Source: Gemmatimonadales bacterium
GTDB lineage: Bacteria > Gemmatimonadota > Gemmatimonadetes > Longimicrobiales > Gaopeijiaceae
DNA: 64,000 nucleotides
NCBI GenBank assembly: GCA_007692665.1
Contig: REBP01000087.1
Coordinates: forward strand, 1 to 64,000
Reading direction: 5' to 3'
This document shows, piece after piece, positions 59,294 through 64,000 of this stretch. The position numbers were made by a program, and so were the translations under genes. Positions within the stretch are counted from its first letter, which is position 1. Every line of letters begins with the position of its first letter. Below the pieces are notes generated by a model that ran no database searches, was not told where the DNA came from, and saw only the letters and a list, made by a program, of their open reading frames with translations.

Positions 59294-60373
59294 ATGCGGA
59301 AGACGAAACGTTCAAGAGGAAAGACGGTTTCGGAAAGAATCATGGCAGCCCACACAGACGTTCGCGACGACCGTGATTTGACGGCGCGGGAAGCTCTGCT
59401 TTGGGCCCTTACCCTTGCGGGCGTGGAACACAGGGTGGACGAGACCGAAGAGGAGATTGGCTTCGCCGATGGGTCGACGCTGGTCTGGAGCGAGGGGGAG
59501 AAGAAGGCCAAACGCCCCGGCTGGGTCCGGGGGCCGAGGCGCACGCTTGAGAAATCGCGCGCCCATATCGCGTGGGACCGCTACCGTGCTGTCCATAAAC
59601 CGAGCGCGAAAGCGGTGTCGGACCTGGATGCGGTCCGCTGGGCACTCGCGGTGGCGGGGGAAGCATGGAGGGCTGAAAAGGACCGTGTCTACCTTGTCGA
59701 GCAACGCCCTGACGATTGTGAAATCGACCAGTATCTCGACTACTACAAGATGATCGGGGTCCACCTCGGGGACGGATCGATGCTGGTGTGGTTCGAGGAC
59801 CCTGAAGGAGGCGAAGACACGGGCTGGAGAAGCGATGCGGACTTGGCCCCCAAGTACACCGCCTACCGCTCCGAGCAGGATGTTTTCGACCTCTTCTTCT
59901 CCGACCCGGCCAAGTGGGCTTCTTATGATTATGGGCAAGACATGGCTCAGATGCTGGCCCAGGCAAGACATTGGAGGCCCAAGAAATGGCCATGGGAGAC
60001 CCTCGCCATCATGCTCAAGTCGCTTGATTGGGAGGCATTTGATTTTGCGCTGGAGCGTCTTGGCGTTGAAGGGATAGATGGCGTCTCCCAGGCCAGCGCA
60101 CCGACGAAGGAAGCCCTCACTGCTCTGTTTTCCGATCCGACTTTGCGCAAGGAGATAGCCGCGCCTCCGATGAGTCCGGCTGACCGCGAACTCTACGAGG
60201 ATCGGCTATGCCGGATCATGGAGATCTCCGCACAGTTGCCGACCCCCCCATGGCCCAGAGAGGTCGTCCAGAAAATGCTTACTTCCGAAAATGATGAGGT
60301 TCGGAGGGTCGCGTTCGGCTCACTTGCGAACATGGAAGAGGCCGGTGCGCCCGGTCCCAGTGTGAAAAAGTAG
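59294..60373 (+). CDS. Hypothetical protein with an internal domain duplication
   Basis: A 359-residue protein; the ATG is chosen for AGAGG nine bases upstream and because the upstream in-frame sequence is Pro/Arg shadow. Two copies of a roughly 60-residue unit are visible: AREALLWALTLAGVEHR (31-47) with IGFADGSTLVWSE (55-67), and DLDAVRWALAVAGEAWR (110-126) with IGVHLGDGSMLVWFE (154-168). Each copy is a helix followed by a beta-hairpin with an LVW core. The C-terminal 190 residues are unrelated and helical. No known family; likely an accessory island gene. Confidence 0.6.
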   Translation: MRKTKRSRGKTVSERIMAAHTDVRDDRDLTAREALLWALTLAGVEHRVDETEEEIGFADGSTLVWSEGEKKAKRPGWVRGPRRTLEKSRAHIAWDRYRAVHKPSAKAVSDLDAVRWALAVAGEAWRAEKDRVYLVEQRPDDCEIDQYLDYYKMIGVHLGDGSMLVWFEDPEGGEDTGWRSDADLAPKYTAYRSEQDVFDLFFSDPAKWASYDYGQDMAQMLAQARHWRPKKWPWETLAIMLKSLDWEAFDFALERLGVEGIDGVSQASAPTKEALTALFSDPTLRKEIAAPPMSPADRELYEDRLCRIMEISAQLPTPPWPREVVQKMLTSENDEVRRVAFGSLANMEEAGAPGPSVKK

Positions 60374-60746
60374 GAGGGACAGATTCGGCGGACCTGGGGA
60401 CCACTCCTCGCTGGAACGAAGTCGTTGTTGGTGAGCGGGGCCGCTCCTGCTAAGGGTAGGTTGTCGCCTGGTTCCTGGATGCTGGCCGGCGATTCTGCGA
60501 GCCACGATTCCCGCCCTGTAGTGCTCGTTTCTTCCGACCGCGCCAATCGGCCTGATGGGGGGGTTGGCAATCGCCCCCCAAGTCCCCTACCTCTGTTTCT
60601 GACGACGCTCCGAGCGGGTCCGCGAGCCTCCGCCCGGGACAACTCCAAGACGGCTCTTACGTGAACCGCGGCTGCCAGATCGGGTGACGGGAGGCCCACT
60701 CAGCGCTACGAGAAGAGTCCAGCACCAAGCCGTCGGCAAGAGTTGC

Positions 60747-60836
60747 CTCCTCCCCGCGAGTGCGGGGATAGACCAGAAGGATGATCGACGCTTCGGCGCA
60801 AGACGAAGTGCTCCCCGCGAGTGCGGGGATAGTCCG
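60747..60836 (+). CRISPR. One-spacer relic of a type I-E array
   Basis: Two 29-base repeats (60747-60775 and 60808-60836) share 25 of 29 bases, including an unbroken 22-base core, around a 32-base spacer (60776-60807). The 61-base period is exactly that of type I-E arrays. The second copy starts GTGCTCCCCGCGAGTGCGGG and ends GATAGTCCG, close to known I-E repeats; a 7-bp stem (TCCCCGC/GCGGGGA) with loop GAGT is kept. The first copy is the more degenerate. No cas genes lie in the window, so it is an orphan. Confidence 0.75.
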
Positions 60837-60883
60837 GAACGGCACTCGGGGGTCGATAGCAGATTCAGGGGTTCACCGCAGCC

Positions 60884-60991
60884 GTGAAGATTGACCCGGG
60901 AACCCAGGGAAGCGATTCGGGACGCTCTGAAGGCTTTGGACTCGCCCTCGAGGATATGAACGAACGAGGAATGGAAGGGGCTGGCGGCTAA
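60884..60991 (+). CDS. Possible 35-codon frame ending in a terminator
   Basis: A GTG-started frame (VKIDPGTQGSDSGRSEGFGL onward) whose TAA lies within the stem-loop of the terminator at 60978. There is no clear ribosome-binding site. It could be a tiny gene, the decayed end of an older one, or a non-coding transcript. Confidence 0.2.
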   Translation: MKIDPGTQGSDSGRSEGFGLALEDMNERGMEGAGG

Positions 60992-61007
60992 TGTCGTCAG
61001 CCCTTTT
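60978..61007 (+). terminator. Intrinsic terminator
   Basis: A 9-bp stem (GGGCTGGCG paired with CGTCAGCCC, one G-T pair) around an 8-base loop, followed directly by TTTT at 61004-61007. Something transcribed from the left ends here, either the gene ending at 60373 or the CRISPR relic region. Confidence 0.7.
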
Positions 61008-61155
61008 CTGTGTTCTCAGGTGAAGGGGTTGGCGCCAGCCCTTCCTCTCCCTCATACATGCGTCCAAGCCTACCGGAAACGCCACGCGGGCGGATTCCAG
61101 GCAGAACGACGGTCCCCCCCACAGACGGGGGCCGGTATCCATGGAAGGTCAACTC

Positions 61156-61467
61156 ATGATCAAAGTAGTCGATGGGAGGCGGTTCAACACGGAGACGGCA
61201 GAGCGAGTGGCCTGCGCATCCTCGGGTGGGTCGCAGGGGGACTTTCGGTTCTTCAGCGAGGAGCTTTTTCTGACGCCCAAGGGAACCTGGTTCATCGCCG
61301 GGGAGGGAGGCGCGGCATCCAAGTACCGGGAGAGGGCCGGAGACATGTGGGGGTGGGGCTCGAAGATCACCCCCCTCACACCAGACGAAGCCCTTGACTG
61401 GCTGGAGGCTCACGACGAAGTCGACCAGCTGGAAAAGCACTTCGGCGACCAAATCGAGGACGCCTGA
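61156..61467 (+). CDS. Conserved small mobile-element protein
   Basis: A 103-residue protein starting MIKVVDGRRFNTETAERVA; GGAAGG lies eight bases before this ATG (an earlier ATG at 61141 would include it). The pattern K-x2-x-GRRFNTETA, ELFLTPKGTWFIAGEGGAAS and PDEALDWLEAHD is that of a widely distributed family of short proteins from phages, plasmids and genomic islands with no assigned function. It is followed by a strong hairpin terminator. Confidence 0.65.
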   Translation: MIKVVDGRRFNTETAERVACASSGGSQGDFRFFSEELFLTPKGTWFIAGEGGAASKYRERAGDMWGWGSKITPLTPDEALDWLEAHDEVDQLEKHFGDQIEDA

Positions 61468-61502
61468 CGCAACGTCCTCCACTTTCCCGCGAAGGCAGCA
61501 TG

Positions 61503-61540
61503 GCAGGGCCGGCGTCCCAAAGGCGCCGGCCCTGCTGTTT
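61503..61540. terminator. Perfect 12-bp stem terminator between convergent genes
   Basis: GCAGGGCCGGCG (61503-61514) and CGCCGGCCCTGC (61524-61535) form a perfect stem with a 9-base loop, followed by TGTTT. It separates the plus-strand gene ending at 61467 from the minus-strand gene ending at 61583 and could serve both. Confidence 0.65.
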
Positions 61541-61582
61541 GGATCCCCCCTCGCCCACTTCGCACCTAACTCTCTGCGGCGG

Positions 61583-61852
61583 TTAGGGATCGGGCGCCTC
61601 GACTCCAAGATCGGAACGATCTGTGGGGTCCGCTACCCGGATGCGCGGCAAAAGCACATGGAAGGCCATCCGGCGCAACCATAGAGCCCGATGCTGGAGA
61701 AGCGGACCCACGTGCGGTGGCGCCAACTCACCGCGCGCCCCCAGGACAACAACCCGAAAGAGCTCCCGGCGGAGCTCCGGGTCGCTGACGGAGTCGTGGA
61801 TCCGCTCCAGGACCGCGACACCCTCCTCCACCTCCAGGCGAGGATCGTTCAC
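61583..61852 (-). CDS. Hypothetical protein, second gene of a coupled pair
   Basis: An 89-residue protein from a GTG whose GTGA overlaps the stop of the preceding gene. VNDPRLEVEEGVAVLERIHD starts a helical, charged, low-complexity-free sequence with LLQHRALWLRRMAFHVLLPR in the centre. No family recognised. Coupling and composition support it as real. Confidence 0.5.
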   Translation of the reverse strand: MNDPRLEVEEGVAVLERIHDSVSDPELRRELFRVVVLGARGELAPPHVGPLLQHRALWLRRMAFHVLLPRIRVADPTDRSDLGVEAPDP

Positions 61853-62301
61853 CGGGGAAGCCCTGCCGGACGGTACGGGCAGGCAACCCAGATCTGCTCG
61901 TCCCCGAGCTCGCCAAAGTCCATCTTGATCCGCGTCTGGACCCCTGGCGGGAGCTCGAGCCCAATATCCGCAACCACCTTGATGAGGCGCACCGGCCCGG
62001 CCCACACCCGCCACGGTCCATCGTCTTCCCGAATCGGAACAAGACGGCAAGCGACCTCCCCGGACAAGTGCGGCCTGGCCTCCGTGATCGCCGCCAGGGT
62101 CGCCTCGTCGACAGGCACGATCTCGCCCCCAGAGGTCTGTATCAGGATGACCGCTTCCCCCTCCCAGATCCCGGGAACCAAGCGACAGAACCAAGCAAAC
62201 GGTCGCCTGCCTTTGAGGAGCGCGAGCCGCATGCGCTCGATGGGCATCCGATCGAGTTCGGTGTCCTCTACCTGCCCTGCGTCACCCTCCCAGCGCAGCA
62301 T
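61849..62301 (-). CDS. Hypothetical protein, first gene of a coupled pair
   Basis: A 150-residue protein starting MLRWEGDAGQVEDTELDRMP; GGAGGA lies five bases before this ATG, better than for the ATG at 62334. The rest is beta-rich with few repeats (FAWFCRLVPGIWEGEAVILI, VACRLVPIREDDGPWRVWAG). No known domain. It is translationally coupled to the 89-residue gene. Confidence 0.55.
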   Translation of the reverse strand: MLRWEGDAGQVEDTELDRMPIERMRLALLKGRRPFAWFCRLVPGIWEGEAVILIQTSGGEIVPVDEATLAAITEARPHLSGEVACRLVPIREDDGPWRVWAGPVRLIKVVADIGLELPPGVQTRIKMDFGELGDEQIWVACPYRPAGLPR

Positions 62302-62647
62302 TTCCGTCCTCCTCCTGTAGGCCGCTCGAGTCATCCGGCCCCTCGCCGGATTCCTGTCGGAGCCAACCTACCGCCCTGCCGTCGCCCGACCGGATCCGGG
62401 GCCGCGTGCCCCCGAACAGGATCCTCACAACCCCGCGACACCCAGCTGTATTCGCATGCTGTGTATTCACTTACACGTACCCCCACCCAGAGGGGTGGGC
62501 ATGACCCTCGAAGCTCCTGCTTCCTGTGCTTGCCTGGTGGTCGGCACCGGCACCCAACAAGGAGAACAACTTCACATCGGTGGTGGACTCCGGCGCTGAA
62601 ACGCAGCGGCCGACTGCGGACGTCCCTACCGAAAGGGTGTTGCCAAA
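62302..62647. other. Divergent gap before the primase gene
   Basis: About 345 bases between the minus-strand pair and the plus-strand primase. No gene is seen. An imperfect CACCCAGAGGGGTGGG palindrome lies near 62,485, and AAAGGG precedes the primase ATG by about ten bases. Promoters for both directions must be here but none stands out. Confidence 0.4.
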
Positions 62648-64000
62648 ATGGCAAAGAAGCAGAAGAAGAAGGGGGCCTCGAAGAAGGCTACCCGCTGGAC
62701 CACGACCGCCAAGAAGACGGCGTTGTCCAAGCAGGTGAAGCGCGCCAACAAGTGGATTCAGAAACGCCACCCGGGTGCCATCGACCGGGCCGGATGCGGG
62801 CTCTTCACTCAGGGCAGGGGAGGGATCAGCGTCACCAACGACTGGGTCATGGCCTACCTCGTCGGAGGTTGGGGGATGCCCAAGGAGCCGACCGTCTACT
62901 GCGAGATGACCGGAGGCTACTACCTCTACGACGCGAGAGCCACGGTCTACCGGGAGATCCGCCCCAACCAGGTGGTCCAGCGGCTCGCCGGTGTCGTCGA
63001 GACCTGCGGGCAGGACACAGGGAGTGCCGCGTTGCTCACGGGTCTCAAGTCCACGAGGTTCGCCGCGCTTCCGAGCGTCCTCGCCGGTCTGGTCGACCAG
63101 CAGCCCGACGGCCTCGGGTCGCCCATCAAGCGGCATGGTGCTGGATTTCTCCAAGTCCTGAACGGCCGCCTCGACCTCGCGACCCTCACTCTCTCGCCTG
63201 CGGTTCCGTCCAACGCCGGCGTCTGGCGGATCCCGGTGCCCTGGGTGCCCGATGCGAAGTCGCCCACGCGATTCCTGGCGTTCCTGAAGGAGATCATGCC
63301 GGACGAGGACGACCGGGAGCTGCTCCTCGACCTTCTCGCCTCGGCGTTCGTGGGAAACCCGTCCCAGAAACTCCTGATCCTCCGCGGAACCGGCGGCTCC
63401 GGGAAGTCGACGCTGATCAAGCTCATCCGGCTTCTCATCGGTGAGGGCGCAGCGGGGGAGCTGGGACTCGGCCATGCCAAGGAACGCTTCACCGCGATCA
63501 ACTGGCTGGGGAAGCTCCTTCTCGTGGAGAGCGAAGCGAGTCAGGCCGCGCTGGATGGCGCGTATTCGGAACTCAAGCGTCTCACCGGCCAGGACACCAT
63601 TTTCGCCGACCGGAAGAACCGGAGCCACCTCCAGTTCACCTCGGAAGCCCTCCCCATCCTGGTCTCCAACGAACACCTCACCATCCGCAGCCGTGGAGAC
63701 CAGGCGGCCTGGGAGCGCCGAGCCGTCATCCTCGATGCTGCTGAGCCGCCCAAGGACCGGGAGGCCATCACCGGACTCCACGACACCCTCGTGGAGCTTG
63801 AGGGTCCGGCAATCCTGAAGGTGCTGGCTACCCGAGCCGCCCAGATCCTTTCCGAGGAGCGGTCCGTCCGCCCCCTCAACGCCGCGCAGCGGAGCCGGGT
63901 CACGGCGCGCTTCTCCTTCCATGCCTATCTCACGGAGTGGGCACAGGAGAGGCTCACATCGCTCGGCGGCGCCCTTTGCCTCTACCGAGACGAGGCGTGG
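62648..64000 (+). CDS. Phage/plasmid-type SF3 helicase-primase, C-terminus cut off by window
   Basis: At least 451 codons; the gene runs off the right edge. It starts with a lysine-rich head (MAKKQKKKGASKKATRW), then about 200 unassigned residues, then the D5-like SF3 helicase: Walker A GTGGSGKST at about 247-255, LLLVESEAS as Walker B, motif C LPILVSNEH near 335 and an RGDQAAWERRAVIL arginine-finger region. Such proteins replicate phages, phage satellites and plasmids. The recognised part is C-terminal to the usual primase domain, which seems missing or replaced by the basic head. It marks the island as mobile. Confidence 0.8.
   Translation, partial: MAKKQKKKGASKKATRWTTTAKKTALSKQVKRANKWIQKRHPGAIDRAGCGLFTQGRGGISVTNDWVMAYLVGGWGMPKEPTVYCEMTGGYYLYDARATVYREIRPNQVVQRLAGVVETCGQDTGSAALLTGLKSTRFAALPSVLAGLVDQQPDGLGSPIKRHGAGFLQVLNGRLDLATLTLSPAVPSNAGVWRIPVPWVPDAKSPTRFLAFLKEIMPDEDDRELLLDLLASAFVGNPSQKLLILRGTGGSGKSTLIKLIRLLIGEGAAGELGLGHAKERFTAINWLGKLLLVESEASQAALDGAYSELKRLTGQDTIFADRKNRSHLQFTSEALPILVSNEHLTIRSRGDQAAWERRAVILDAAEPPKDREAITGLHDTLVELEGPAILKVLATRAAQILSEERSVRPLNAAQRSRVTARFSFHAYLTEWAQERLTSLGGALCLYRDEAW

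Larger units (their letters stand above)
60374..61155. other. Gene-poor stretch holding the CRISPR relic
   Basis: About 780 bases. It contains two type I-E-like repeats (60747-60836), a possible short frame (60884-60991) and an intrinsic terminator (60978-61007). No cas gene, leader or further repeats were found; the positions one period upstream and downstream of the two repeats show no similarity. Confidence 0.5.

Noticed and set aside
60680-60900. Further CRISPR repeats on either side of the two found
   Set aside because: Sequence 61 bases upstream and downstream shows no repeat similarity.

Overview
The window is very GC-rich. Its gene complement points to a Gram-negative-type, non-proteobacterial chromosome, most likely Gemmatimonadota. 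That assignment is an inference from three things: a lipoprotein-type trypsin-like protease plus paired secreted amidohydrolases with dead active sites, leaderless-looking promoters of the form TTGAC-N16/17-TANNNT, and PurS/PurQ/PurL split FGAM synthetase. No rRNA or convincing tRNA is present. Roughly 1-43,900 is dense housekeeping chromosome and 43,930-64,000 is a mobile or accessory island whose right end is outside the window.

Housekeeping part. The left edge carries the first codons of aspS (minus strand), then rlmN. A minus-strand chain panB-panC-yqeK-LytR_C-lepB runs with 4-base start/stop overlaps or very short gaps and is followed by two secreted amidohydrolases. Next come rqcH (NFACT) and a minus-strand trp cluster (trpC, trpF, trpB, trpA) in which a HEAT-repeat protein and an HD-GYP-type protein sit between trpB and trpA. 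lexA is divergent from trpC and separates trpD from the rest of trp. It has a four-fold TTCGGG repeat laid over its promoter. On the plus strand follow truA, a transaldolase-like gene, an HtrA-type lipoprotein protease, and a purine operon purB-purC-pssA-purS-purQ-purL-purF ending in adenosine deaminase. Then a minus-strand run holds a phosphoribosyltransferase, miaB, a LapA-like membrane protein, comEC, fbp and a large surface lipoprotein.

Island part. A radical-SAM methylthiotransferase (MtaB type) is cut to its last 174 codons at about 43,925, which I take as the island junction. The island contains a five-gene minus-strand defence operon (45,504-56,589). In order of transcription it encodes an SNF2-type helicase with a decayed PLD-like N-terminus, a DUF4391 protein, a type III Mod methyltransferase, a type III Res helicase-nuclease, and a RloC/PrrC-like ATPase with an anticodon-nuclease-like R-x3-E...H signature. 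Around it are unrecognised small genes, a 33-bp phased repeat, a perfect 17-bp inverted repeat, and a one-spacer relic of a type I-E CRISPR array with no cas genes. At the right edge is a phage/plasmid-type SF3 helicase-primase that runs off the window.

The best candidate for something new is the composite defence operon: type III restriction-modification, helicase plus DUF4391, and a tRNA-cleaving guard. Secondary candidates are the repeat/inverted-repeat element at 57.7-58.0 kb and the TTCGGG operator array of lexA.
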